DNA from: CAZTPJ01 sp964614515
GTDB taxonomy: Bacteria; Planctomycetota; Phycisphaerae; Phycisphaerales; UBA1924
Assembly (NCBI GenBank): GCA_964614515.1
Contig: CAZTPJ010000001.1
Span: 1-64,000 of the forward strand
Reading direction: 5' to 3'
Length of the DNA stretch: 64,000 nt
The notes beneath the pieces were generated by a model that was not told where the DNA came from, searched no databases, and was given only the letters and a program-made list of their open reading frames with translations. Numbering within the stretch: the first letter of the stretch is position 1; every line of letters begins with the position of its first letter. The translations under genes were made by a program, and so were the position numbers. Of the stretch, positions 16,528-24,661 are shown piece after piece.

Positions 16528-16890
16528 ATGTCTGAACCAGTCGAACTGCTCTACGCCGCCACCGGGAGGTGGGTCATCGCGCTCGATCGCTTTTCTGGTC
16601 GGCCCGCGTGGCGGCGAAAACTTCCGCGACTTTTTGGCGGCCTGATTACGCTGCACATCGTGGGGGATGAGTTGTACGCGGCGCGCGGCGGGTACATCTA
16701 TTGCCTGGATCGGTACTCGGGCGATGTGCTGTGGGAGCGCGGCGTGGGGTCGCAGAGCGGCGTGGTGATGCTGGCGTCGGCGGGGGGGGGTGCTGATGCC
16801 GCGGCCGTGGCGCAGCAGATGGCCGCACAGGCGGCGTCAGCGGCGGTCGTCACGGCGAGCGCTGGTGCGGTTGCGGCTGCGTCTGGTTGA
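16528..16890 (+). CDS. Short PQQ-like beta-propeller fragment with Ala-rich tail
   Basis: 120-aa protein. Residues 1-75 contain two PQQ/WD40-like blades (LYAATGRWVIALDRFSGRPAW and LYAARGGYIYCLDRYSGDVLW). After a GGGG stretch the tail (about 83-120) is almost all Ala, Val, Gln and Ser. A complete propeller has six to eight blades, so this is a fragment or a small adaptor. ATG at 16528 has GGGAG 7 nt upstream. The much longer frame upstream runs through the tandem repeats and is not used. Confidence 0.6.
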   Translation: MSEPVELLYAATGRWVIALDRFSGRPAWRRKLPRLFGGLITLHIVGDELYAARGGYIYCLDRYSGDVLWERGVGSQSGVVMLASAGGGADAAAVAQQMAAQAASAAVVTASAGAVAAASG

Positions 16891-16901
16891 GGGTACTGGG
16901 T

Positions 16902-17261
16902 TCAAGACTCGTGCGTGATAGCCCGGCCGCATTCAGGGCACCGGGTAGCGTCGCGAAGGCCGGTGAGGTCATACGCGCAGTGTCGGCACAGGCCGTGTGC
17001 GGCGCGCCGGTCAAATCGCCCGATCAGCCACCAGTGGGTTGCTGCGCCCCAGAGGACGATCAGTGCGGTCGAGATGAAGGCGATGAGCGTCAACGAGATC
17101 ACGCCGAAATCGAGGCCGGTGAGTTGCAGCGCTTCCATGGTCGGGACAAAGATCCACGCGACCAAGAGCAGGAAGGCGGTGATGCGCCAGATCGCCCGGT
17201 TTGCGTTGAACTTGTCTGATGGCACCGGAACCTCCGTCGCGAGGAGACTGGATGATTTCAT
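16902..17261 (-). CDS. Membrane protein with C-terminal zinc ribbon
   Basis: 119-aa protein with two membrane helices (about residues 25-45 and 53-75) and a C-terminal CRHC...CPEC zinc ribbon (LCRHCAYDLTGL, RCPECGRAI). Its ATG overlaps the stop of the upstream gene (17258-18049) by ATGA, so the two are coupled. The same ribbon closes that neighbour and the protein at 52759-53223. The function is unknown; the ribbon probably faces the cytoplasm. Confidence 0.72.
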   Translation of the reverse strand: MKSSSLLATEVPVPSDKFNANRAIWRITAFLLLVAWIFVPTMEALQLTGLDFGVISLTLIAFISTALIVLWGAATHWWLIGRFDRRAAHGLCRHCAYDLTGLRDATRCPECGRAITHES

Positions 17262-18049
17262 AGTTCGGGGTTGGGCGAGTTTGATTGCAGTGGAGGTGCG
17301 ACGCCGCACTCGGGACATACCGAATCGGGAGGCAATCCAGCGAGGCAGTATCGGCAGGTTGGGCACATTCCCACCCTTCGGCGTCGTCGTCGAATAGCGG
17401 CTTTGAGCGCCCGAACGTTTCGTCGAGCGCTGGAGATGAACGCACCGACCAGCAGCAGACCGACCACGGTGTGAGCCGCGCCGCCCCAGAGGAAGCGTGT
17501 CGTCGTACTGTTGGCGATGCGGGCACTCTCCCCGAAGTCAACGAGCGTCGGCCACGACCACTCGCGACCAAGGTCGGCGATTCGATCACAGATGGCCGTG
17601 CGAGCCTGGGCAGCGGTCTCCGGCGAGTCATCACCCCACACGGCAAAGTTGAGATGATGACGTCGCACCTCAACGATCGGCGCCCACAAGCCCCAACGAT
17701 GAACCAACGTCTTCGGAACAAGCATCGTCATCGCGCCGATCTCGGGAGGATTGCTTCGAAAGCGGATGCACGCGTCGTAGGACTCTTCTGTGGATAGGGA
17801 GTCGTAGGCGATCCAGCCTGATTCGGTTCGCTCAGCGCACACGGTCAGAATTCGTGGCGTTGTGGTCACGCCCAACAGCTTCGGCGCCATGACAATCGCT
17901 TTGACGAGCGACCCGCCCTGGCCTCTGGGCCACGGCGCTGGAAGTGACGCGACATCCACCACGATGGCGGCTGAGAGCAGCATCAACGCCCAAGGTGAGT
18001 TCAGCCATCGGGCGAAATTCACGCGACATTGTCTTAACCGGCTCGGCAT
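17258..18049 (-). CDS. Larger membrane protein with zinc ribbon near the C-terminus
   Basis: 263-aa protein: one N-terminal helix (about 18-36), a roughly 140-residue soluble, probably extracytoplasmic domain, a second helix (about 190-208), a very basic segment RRRRRR and a zinc ribbon (MCPTCRYCLAGL, VCPECG). It is coupled to the 119-aa ribbon protein. The soluble domain is not recognised. The base composition is somewhat less GC-rich than in neighbouring housekeeping genes. Confidence 0.7.
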   Translation of the reverse strand: MPSRLRQCRVNFARWLNSPWALMLLSAAIVVDVASLPAPWPRGQGGSLVKAIVMAPKLLGVTTTPRILTVCAERTESGWIAYDSLSTEESYDACIRFRSNPPEIGAMTMLVPKTLVHRWGLWAPIVEVRRHHLNFAVWGDDSPETAAQARTAICDRIADLGREWSWPTLVDFGESARIANSTTTRFLWGGAAHTVVGLLLVGAFISSARRNVRALKAAIRRRRRRVGMCPTCRYCLAGLPPDSVCPECGVAPPLQSNSPNPEL

Positions 18050-18232
18050 GGTTTAACGCTCGAGTGAGTAGATCAACATAGTACGTTTCGCGTGGACCGT
18101 CGCATGGTTGCACAGGTCCGACGGCGTTGGGTGCATTTCTCACCTCAGCGATGCGTGTTGTGGCACTGTCGCGGCGGCGAGACGGATTGGTCGCGGCGTC
18201 CATCTACACCTCGGACCGGGCGCCACACCGGC

Positions 18233-19669
18233 TCACGCGCACTTCTTGGCTTCTTCGGCCGCGAGGAAGCGCAGGCCGGAGAGGTACATGCCCTCGCCGG
18301 CTTGCTCGGTGCGCATCACGCGGGCCTGTCGCACCACCTCGCCGCCCTCGCGACGAGCCATGCGGATTTCAAGCACATCATCGAGGCTGAGCGGCCAAGG
18401 CGTGCGAATACGGATTCCCGCCTGCGACAGATCAAGCGCGACGGTGGGGAAGGGTTCGCCCACGCCGACCGCGCACATGCGTCCCTGCGTGATGAAGGTC
18501 GCGCGGACGATGGCGTCGCAGCGGAAGCGCGTGTGCCCCCGGCGATCGCGCGTGTTGGTTGGGGGCGCTGATGCCGCGCCGGAGATCTCGCAGTGCGGCA
18601 GGAAGCCTTCGAGGGTGAGTTTCGAGGGCACGCCGCGATGAATCGGCGCGCTGGGTGTGTGCCGCTCGTGCAGCCGTTGCACCAGGCCGCACCACGCATC
18701 AAGCACGCAGGCGTCAAAGTGCGCGCCGACGCCCTCGGTCATCAGCGCGAGGGCCTGATGCGGCGTGAGCGGCTTGCGATACTGCCTGTTGGCCGTGAGC
18801 GCATCGAATACATCGACCACGGCGCAGATCCTCGCCGCAAAGCCAATCTGCTCGAAGTTGCGTTCATCCGGATAGCCCTTTCCATCCAGGCGCTCGTGAT
18901 GATCTCTCGCCATTTCAAGCACGACCGATGGAACGCCAGGATGCTGACGCAGTTCGTCATAGGCCACGCGAGGATGACGGCGGACAATCTGCCATTCCTT
19001 CGGCGAGAGTTTGCCGACTTTGGTCAGAATCTCGGCCGGAACGTCGCGCTTGCCGATGTCGTGCAGCAGGCCGCCCTGAATGATCGCCGGGAGCGTCTCC
19101 TGATCGCCCGGGCGAAGCTCGCGGAAGAGCAACCCGCACCCGACGCTGACGTTGACCATGTGCGTGGCCGTGTAAAAGTCGTGGGACGACATCTGCATCA
19201 ACAGTTCAAACGTGTCCTGCTTATGCACGGCCCATTGGGCGAGATGCTGGCTCACCTCGGCGACGGCCTGCACGGCCTCAGGCTCTGACGGACTTGCGAG
19301 CACCTCTTCAACCAATCCAGCGCAGATCGTTCGCGTCTCAATCGCGAGGTTCTTGTCCTCCACATCGCCATCGGCCAGCAGCGACGACAGGCGCTGACCA
19401 ACCATTCGGCGATAGATCGCATGATCGTCCGCACGCACGAAGACGATCTCGACGCCGGCCGCGGCCAACCGCTGTGCGATGCTCATTGAGAACTCAAGAC
19501 CGGCCGCGCGATACAGCACCGGCGCCGACTCCGCCGAGTGCCGCAGAAAGAGGTCCATTTCGAGTTTGCACGCGCCGAGCGTGACTGGATCAATTGGAAG
19601 AAACCGACGGCCGTCATGCGTGAAGGCGATCCTGCTCTTGTCCTGAACTGGCGTCGAGGCCACTTGCAT
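18233..19669 (-). CDS. HD-GYP phosphodiesterase with PilZ domain
   Basis: 478-aa predicted c-di-GMP phosphodiesterase. The HD-GYP domain spans about 160-345: THMVNVSV, HD at 203-204 in LLHDIGK, RHPRVAYDEL, HHERLDGKGYP with GYP at 265-267, then VVDVFDALTANRQYRKP. A PilZ domain follows (about 380-478) with the RxxxR-type RGHTRFR and DLSQAGIRI motifs for c-di-GMP binding. Residues 1-150 form an unrecognised N-terminal region. Coupling a hydrolase to a c-di-GMP sensor suggests feedback control of a motility or adhesion programme; the target is unknown. Confidence 0.88.
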   Translation of the reverse strand: MQVASTPVQDKSRIAFTHDGRRFLPIDPVTLGACKLEMDLFLRHSAESAPVLYRAAGLEFSMSIAQRLAAAGVEIVFVRADDHAIYRRMVGQRLSSLLADGDVEDKNLAIETRTICAGLVEEVLASPSEPEAVQAVAEVSQHLAQWAVHKQDTFELLMQMSSHDFYTATHMVNVSVGCGLLFRELRPGDQETLPAIIQGGLLHDIGKRDVPAEILTKVGKLSPKEWQIVRRHPRVAYDELRQHPGVPSVVLEMARDHHERLDGKGYPDERNFEQIGFAARICAVVDVFDALTANRQYRKPLTPHQALALMTEGVGAHFDACVLDAWCGLVQRLHERHTPSAPIHRGVPSKLTLEGFLPHCEISGAASAPPTNTRDRRGHTRFRCDAIVRATFITQGRMCAVGVGEPFPTVALDLSQAGIRIRTPWPLSLDDVLEIRMARREGGEVVRQARVMRTEQAGEGMYLSGLRFLAAEEAKKCA

Positions 19670-19802
19670 GGTCCACTGAATCGGGAGTCTTTGCCCCCCT
19701 CTTAAGCCCCGGCCGACGGTTCGGAGAGCGGATTATCCGAATAGAGCGAACGTGCAGGCCTGTCGCGGGCGTGATGCGGACAAAGCGCAGACCTTGCCCG
19801 CA

Positions 19803-20507
19803 TCAATCGGCACGCTCAACCAGTTGCACAAGTGAGGCCAGATCCGGCGTTTCAAGGTCCGGTATCGCCTCTGCCACCGGCGTGGCCCCAAAGCCCGCGC
19901 GCCCCGCACGCCGATTCACCCACACCGTCTGCATCCCTAGCGACCGCGCGGGTCCGATGTCGTGATACAGGCTCTGAGCCACATGGAGCACCTGCCCGGG
20001 CGCGAGGTCGAGCAGCGCGAGCATGACCTTGAAGTTGCGAAGGGTCGGCTTGTAGGAACGGCAGTATTCGGCCGTGACGATGCGGTCGAATGTGGCGCCG
20101 AGTTTCGGACGAGTCAGTTCAAACAGATCATCATCAATGTTCGAGATGATGTTGAGCGGGAATCGCTCGCCGAGTACACGAAGCGCCGTCGGCGTGTCGG
20201 CGAACGCGGACCAACGCCCGACCGATTCGACGAACCCTTCGACCTGTCGCTCGGCGAACGCTCGATCGAAGTGACTCCCGATGCCCAACATCACCTCCGT
20301 CAGCACCTCGCGATACGGCTTATACGGCCCTGATTCCTGCTCCTGCTCAAGTCTGGCGAAGAGTTCGAGGATGGTGTTGTCGTCGGCCTGCACGCCCTGA
20401 ATGGTCAGCGCGGGGCGCAGCGCGCGGAGAATCCCGGTTTCCCAGTCGATCAGCGTGCCGTAGCAGTCGAAGGTGATGGCGCGGATGAGGGCGAGATTGA
20501 AAGCCAT
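19803..20507 (-). CDS. HAD hydrolase, haloacid dehalogenase type II
   Basis: 234-aa haloacid-dehalogenase-superfamily enzyme. Motif I is FDCYGTLIDW with the nucleophile Asp14, motif II is ISNID, motif III Lys is in SYKPTLRNF and motif IV is QSLYHDIGPARSLGM, the type II dehalogenase pattern. The substrate may be a 2-haloacid or a phosphate ester. ATG at 20507 was chosen since homologues start just before the motif I strand; the frame is open 17 codons upstream. Confidence 0.85.
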   Translation of the reverse strand: MAFNLALIRAITFDCYGTLIDWETGILRALRPALTIQGVQADDNTILELFARLEQEQESGPYKPYREVLTEVMLGIGSHFDRAFAERQVEGFVESVGRWSAFADTPTALRVLGERFPLNIISNIDDDLFELTRPKLGATFDRIVTAEYCRSYKPTLRNFKVMLALLDLAPGQVLHVAQSLYHDIGPARSLGMQTVWVNRRAGRAGFGATPVAEAIPDLETPDLASLVQLVERAD

Positions 20508-20698
20508 GGCGGAAGCGTACGCGGCGGGTGGTGGCGGCTTCTTCGTGCGCCTCCGCACTGCGGTGATCGCTTCTGGCAGCCCTCATGTGGAGGCTCATTA
20601 CAGGATCGGTGCCTTTGATCGTAACTACCGCCAGCACAACAAAGTAGGTTCCATTACTCTCACTTGATCGTGGGTGAGCGATCCTCGGAAATCGAGAC

Positions 20699-20726
20699 TT
20701 GACCCTCGCTCGGATGTGAATATGCT
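20699..20726 (+). promoter_or_regulatory. Candidate promoter of the MauE-like operon
   Basis: TTGACC (20699-20704), 16-nt spacer, TATGCT (20721-20726): a good sigma-70-like match. Transcription would begin just before the 8-bp tandem repeat. Confidence 0.5.
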
Positions 20727-20741
20727 TGTACCATGGATGTG

Positions 20742-20779
20742 TCCACCCGTCCACCCGTCCACCCGTCCACCCGTCCACC
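20742..20779. repeat. 8-bp simple repeat tccacccg, nearly five units
   Basis: Four exact units (20742-20773) and a partial fifth. It lies in the likely 5' leader of the MauE-like gene. The unit length is not a multiple of three. Confidence 0.9.
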
Positions 20780-20833
20780 GGCGACGTTGTCGCGAACGAA
20801 AACGGTGATGTGCGACGCAAGCACTTGCCTTTC

Positions 20834-21301
20834 ATGTGCGTGTGGTTTGCTCGCGATCGGGCGATCATGGTGTCAGATGTAGTGGTTGGCGGAACGCTGG
20901 CGTGGGCCGGAGGTCTGAAGCTGGCGGGAACTCGCAGTGCCGACGCGATGTTCGCTTTCCTGTTCGGTGTGGACGGCATCCATCTGCGATCGAGTGTACT
21001 CGTGGTCGCCCTTGCTGAGTTTGTCGTTGGAGCTCTCCTGTTGTGTGGAGTGCGACGACAGTTCCTTCGGTGGCTCATCGGCGCGATGATCACCGGCTAC
21101 ACCGTTGGATTGGCATGGGCCTTCGCACACGGGTTTCAGGGTGGTTGTGGATGCCTTGGGTGGCGAGAGTCAGTCCCATTGGCGCTCTTACGGAACGGAG
21201 TCCTCCTGTCGCTCGTCGCGTTGGCGAGCGCGCTTTCCGTTGGTTTCCAATCACAAGTGAAGGAGTCAGAATCATGCGTAGGCTTCAACCGATCATCCTG
21301 A
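20834..21301 (+). CDS. MauE/DoxX-like membrane protein
   Basis: 155-aa integral-membrane protein (from ATG 20834; a later ATG at 20867 is also possible) with four hydrophobic helices. The conserved pair of cysteines in GGCGCLGW, after the third helix, is the MauE/DoxX signature. MauE helps mature methylamine dehydrogenase, probably in disulfide chemistry. Here the partner is a ten-cysteine exported peptide whose gene starts inside the 3' end of this one (21274), so a role in its oxidation is inferred. No MauD-type thioredoxin is nearby. Confidence 0.72.
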   Translation: MCVWFARDRAIMVSDVVVGGTLAWAGGLKLAGTRSADAMFAFLFGVDGIHLRSSVLVVALAEFVVGALLLCGVRRQFLRWLIGAMITGYTVGLAWAFAHGFQGGCGCLGWRESVPLALLRNGVLLSLVALASALSVGFQSQVKESESCVGFNRSS

Positions 21302-21603
21302 CGACGATCGCGGTGCTGACAATGGCCGCCTCTGGCGTTGCTGGTCTTTCAGCTACGACTTCTCATGTTCCTCTGTCGGACCTCGGCGATGACTCGGACG
21401 GGAGCGGGTGGAAGAAATGCGGCGCGTGGTGTAATGGCACCTGGTTCACCGTGGGATCCTGTCTCAATTCTCAGGCTTGCTGTGGGTGGGTCAATTGCGC
21501 AGCAGGTTCTGGCCAAATCGCATGTTGCAATCCGGGGACGACTTGCAAGGACGGCTTGGATTCGGATCCTCCCGGAATGCCCCGCTGTGACCCTCAAACG
21601 TGA
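21274..21603 (+). CDS. Cysteine-rich exported peptide
   Basis: 109-aa protein with a signal peptide (about 1-25, ending VAGLSA) and a mature part of about 80 residues with ten cysteines: CGAWC, C, CC, C, CC, C, C. The spacing, with two CC pairs, suggests a disulfide-knotted peptide. ATG at 21274 with AAGGAG (21260-21265) 8 nt upstream; it overlaps the MauE-like gene by 28 bp in another frame. I recognise no family. A toxin, bacteriocin-like peptide, structural peptide or metal binder are all possible. Confidence 0.72.
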   Translation: MRRLQPIILTTIAVLTMAASGVAGLSATTSHVPLSDLGDDSDGSGWKKCGAWCNGTWFTVGSCLNSQACCGWVNCAAGSGQIACCNPGTTCKDGLDSDPPGMPRCDPQT

Positions 21604-21723
21604 TGGAACGCGGTTCCAGTGAAAACGCGTCGAGCGTGCCAGCATGACTGCGCACGCTTGGCGCGGTTTCACCTGTCTTGTCTAGCGTGTTGTTTCGTCC
21701 CAAAATTTGGAGCCTGAACAAGC

Positions 21724-22548
21724 ATGACAAACTACGGACGCGGAAACCCCAAACTGATGAGGATCACATTGGGTGCGATGGCATCGGGTGCGATCTTGGT
21801 TACAACTTACTGCGTCGCACCCGATCGAACATCGGTCCCGGGTGAGATCAACTCGACCGAAGGCCCACATGAACGGGCATCCGCCTGGGTCGATATTGAC
21901 AGCCCGGCCGATGTCGAACGCGTCGTTTCGATGCTCGGTCAGGCGATTCGTGAGAGTCACGCTTCAATCAATGGTGGGCGTCCGTCGTCCGCGGGGTTTG
22001 AGGAGAGTGCATGTGCCGCCTTTGAGGCGATTGTTTCCCGCGACGGGGCGAAGTACTGGCGGCATGCGCTCGATCGCGGATGGGTGTTCAATCGCGACAT
22101 GGCACTGGCCCTCGCCGCGCAGTGGCACGAGTGGGGCGTGCTGCCTGAGGCGCTATCCGATGACATTGCCGACCGTGCCATTTTCGCCGCCCTATGGAAC
22201 AGCGCAGCCCAACGGGGAATGCGTGTGACGGCCGTTGACGGTGCGAATTTTTCCGTTGGGCGCGGAATACTGCTCGTGATTGACCGCGACAATTGGCCTT
22301 ATCCCGGTGCTCGGGGTCAAGTGAGCTGCTTCATGTCACCGCGAGGTCGTCTGACGCAAGAGGAAGGAGCGGCGATTGACCGCACACCACACTCGGCGCA
22401 TGTATTGATTCGGATTCGCTTCGAGAATGGCTCGTTCGGACACGTAAGGCTCAACTATTTCCATGACCTGACCTCCGAGATGTGGGTTCCGCTCACCATC
22501 GCGGTCGGAACCGAAAGCGACCAAGAGTGGCCATGGCCGCTGTTCTAG
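21724..22548 (+). CDS. Exported protein of unknown function
   Basis: 274-aa protein with a hydrophobic N-terminal segment (about residues 12-30, MRITLGAMASGAILVTTYC), either a signal peptide or an anchor; the site after TTY is not a clean lipobox. A second ATG at 21757 may be the true start. The remaining 240 residues are globular, with no motif I know. It follows the cysteine-rich gene after 120 nt on the same strand, so a shared transcript is plausible. Lower-GC stretches upstream (about 21350-21720) mark this locus off from its neighbours. Confidence 0.65.
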   Translation: MTNYGRGNPKLMRITLGAMASGAILVTTYCVAPDRTSVPGEINSTEGPHERASAWVDIDSPADVERVVSMLGQAIRESHASINGGRPSSAGFEESACAAFEAIVSRDGAKYWRHALDRGWVFNRDMALALAAQWHEWGVLPEALSDDIADRAIFAALWNSAAQRGMRVTAVDGANFSVGRGILLVIDRDNWPYPGARGQVSCFMSPRGRLTQEEGAAIDRTPHSAHVLIRIRFENGSFGHVRLNYFHDLTSEMWVPLTIAVGTESDQEWPWPLF

Positions 22549-22826
22549 GCGAGGGCCGGCCGAACACCGTGGGCATGGCGTGCTCTGTCCACGCGGAGCG
22601 CAGGGCGAGCCCGCTTTTTCGCTGAACCGCCATCCTTCCGGTTGACCATCCAAGGCGATCGCCGCGAAACGCCGGCCGACCGACAAAGCACTTGTCCTTC
22701 GCCGCGGGAGGTGAATCGTGGCGCGCAACCCCGCGTGGGGTTTCCCGAACAGTTATACTGGGGGGCGGGTGCGGGTGTCGCACGCCGTCATTTTGGGGGG
22801 ACATTGCACCAGGGAGGCTGCGCAGC
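22549..22826. other. Intergenic stretch before lemA
   Basis: About 280 bp. A weak terminator-like sequence lies at 22597-22618 (gggc-ga-gccc then gctttttc). A TATACT at 22754-22759 could be a -10 box for lemA, but I see no -35. No gene is seen. Confidence 0.4.
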
Positions 22827-23399
22827 ATGGGCTTCATCATCGGCGGATTCGCGGTTGCGGTCATTCTCGTCGTGTTCTGGTTCATCGCGATGTACAACGT
22901 GCTGGTGAGGAAGCGCGTGGACTGCGACAATGCGTGGTCGCAGATTGATGTGCAACTCAAGCGACGGTATGACCTGATTCCCAACCTTGTCGAAACAGTC
23001 AAGGGGTATGCGGGACACGAGCGACAGACGCTTGAGGCGGTGATCGCCGCGAGAACGAAGGCGGTGGCCGTCAGCAGCGACGCGAAGCACGCGGCCGAGA
23101 AGGCCGACGCGGAAAACATGCTGACACAGACGCTTGGTCGACTCTTCGCGGTTGTGGAAGCGTACCCGGACCTGAAGGCGAATCAGAACTTCGCGCAGTT
23201 GCAGGAAGAACTGACAAGCACGGAGAACAAGATCGGTTTCGCCCGGCAGCACTTCAACGATGTCGTCGCGCGGTATGAAGAGACGCGCCAGACGTTCCCG
23301 ACGAACATCGTGGCCGGGGCGTTCAACTTTGAGAAGCGAGACTACTTCACGGAGCAGAGCGAGGCCGTGCGAGAAGCGCCGAAGGTGAAGTTTTCGTAA
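22827..23399 (+). CDS. lemA: LemA family protein
   Basis: 190-aa LemA protein. One N-terminal membrane helix (about 4-24) precedes YNVLVRKRVDCDNAWSQIDVQLKRRYDLIPNLVETVKGYAGHE, the family hallmark, and a helical bundle ending AGAFNFEKRDYF. LemA proteins are envelope proteins of unclear role, often next to a membrane protease, as here with htpX 116 nt downstream. ATG at 22827 has AGGGAGG 9 nt upstream. Confidence 0.95.
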   Translation: MGFIIGGFAVAVILVVFWFIAMYNVLVRKRVDCDNAWSQIDVQLKRRYDLIPNLVETVKGYAGHERQTLEAVIAARTKAVAVSSDAKHAAEKADAENMLTQTLGRLFAVVEAYPDLKANQNFAQLQEELTSTENKIGFARQHFNDVVARYEETRQTFPTNIVAGAFNFEKRDYFTEQSEAVREAPKVKFS

Positions 23400-23424
23400 G
23401 GTACGTTCGACTTCGCGTACTCGT

Positions 23425-23457
23425 GTGCCATGGCCACTGCTCTGAGTGGCCATGATG
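23425..23457. repeat. Palindromic unit R3, copy 1
   Basis: gtgc, then catggccact/agtggccatg with loop gctctg, then atgg: a perfect 10-bp stem. The unit at 52604-52637 has the same layout (gtgc, cgtggccatc/gatggccacg, attgg), which shows they are related. It lies between lemA and htpX. Confidence 0.7.
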
Positions 23458-23515
23458 GCGCGAACAACTGTCATCACTCCTCTTACATGGACACAGTTCC
23501 GCCGATCCTCTCGCC

Positions 23516-24568
23516 ATGTCCACCACGCCCCCGCGCCCAGACCGACTCGCAGATTCGCCGCCGATGCGGCAGCGCATCTCCGCGTATCCCTCGAACCTTA
23601 CGTATCTCGACCTGATTCGCCGCAACAAGCGCGAGAGCGCGCTGCTGATGATCGGGCTGGTGCTGCTGGGCGTGGTGGTGGGGGGGATCATCGCGGCGTC
23701 GATCGCCACCTATGCGGGCGCGGTCGAGTCGCCGGCGCACCTCGTGCCATCGATCATCGTGGGTTGCACGGCCGCGCTGGTCTTCGCGTCGATGGGCGCG
23801 GCGTGGTCGTGGTTTGGTGGTGCATCGGCGATCTTGCGGATGGCCGGGACGAGGGAGATTCAGAAGTCGGAGGATCCGGAACTGTTCAACGTGGTCGAGG
23901 AGATGTCAATCGCGGCGGGCCTTCCCCGTCCGCGCGTGTACATCATCAATGACTCAGCCCTGAATGCGTTCGCCACGGGGCGCGATCCCGAGCACGGGGT
24001 GGTGGCGATCACCAAGGGCCTGCGTGAAAAACTCACGCGTGATGAACTCCAGGGCGTCATCGCGCATGAGATGGCCCACATCCGCCACCTTGACATTCGC
24101 TTTGCGATGCTCATGGCCACGATGGTCGGGTTGATCGTCTTTGCGTGTGATGCATTCCTGCGCATCGCGTTTCGCGGCGGCATGATGCGAGGGGGGGGGA
24201 AGCGATCCGGCGGCAAGGGGGGCGGCGCGGCCGTGGCGGTCATCCTCGTCGTCGCGCTGGTGCTGGCGATCATTGCGCCGCTGTTCGCGAAGTTTTTGCA
24301 GATGGCGTATTCGCGCAAGCGCGAGTACCTGGCCGATGCGGGAGCGGTGGAACTGACGCGCAACCCCGAGGGGCTGGCGTCGGCGTTGTCGAAGCTCGCC
24401 ACCGATCGCGATCCGCTGGTGGACACGGCCAATCGCGGCACCGCGCACATGTACATCGTCAATCCGCTGCGAAACATGCGAAGGTCCGGCCAGCGCCTCA
24501 ACACCGTCTTCTCATCCCACCCGCCGATCCAGGACCGCATCGCGCGGCTATTGGCGCTGACGCGGTAG
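23516..24568 (+). CDS. htpX: HtpX-type M48 zinc metalloprotease
   Basis: 350-aa membrane protease for quality control of membrane proteins. Zinc ligands are His184 and His188 in HEMAH, with the third, Glu, near residue 269 in KREYLADAGAVEL. Helices are at about 43-65, 73-97, 202-222 and 235-258, as in HtpX. A Gly/Lys-rich loop lies between the last two. GQRLNTVFSSHPPIQDRIARL at the C-terminus is the standard M48 ending. The N-terminal extension of about 40 residues is longer than in E. coli HtpX. It follows lemA, a recurrent pairing. Confidence 0.93.
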   Translation: MSTTPPRPDRLADSPPMRQRISAYPSNLTYLDLIRRNKRESALLMIGLVLLGVVVGGIIAASIATYAGAVESPAHLVPSIIVGCTAALVFASMGAAWSWFGGASAILRMAGTREIQKSEDPELFNVVEEMSIAAGLPRPRVYIINDSALNAFATGRDPEHGVVAITKGLREKLTRDELQGVIAHEMAHIRHLDIRFAMLMATMVGLIVFACDAFLRIAFRGGMMRGGGKRSGGKGGGAAVAVILVVALVLAIIAPLFAKFLQMAYSRKREYLADAGAVELTRNPEGLASALSKLATDRDPLVDTANRGTAHMYIVNPLRNMRRSGQRLNTVFSSHPPIQDRIARLLALTR

Positions 24569-24572
24569 TGCA

Positions 24573-24634
24573 TGCCACCTTTGGCGGTGGCACTTTCACT
24601 TTGAACCGGTGGCACGGGCGTCTCGCCTGTGCCC
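24573..24634. repeat. Two palindromic units between htpX and ndh
   Basis: tgccacc/ggtggca (24573-24592) and ggcacgggcg-tct-cgcctgtgcc (24611-24633, one G-T pair). The second block, ggtggcacgggcgtct onward, recurs at 54084-54113 before thiC. Confidence 0.65.
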
Positions 24635-24661
24635 ACGTCGTCGCATCCGCTAGAGTTCACC

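Larger units (their letters stand above)
20508..20833. other. Intergenic stretch ahead of the MauE-like operon
   Basis: About 325 bp between the divergent HAD and MauE-like genes. It carries a candidate promoter (20699-20726) and an 8-bp tandem repeat (20742-20779). No other gene is seen. Confidence 0.55.

Noticed and set aside
23431..23454. Cobalamin-box-like GCCACTG
   Set aside because: The bases belong to a perfect palindrome and no other parts of a cobalamin riboswitch are present.
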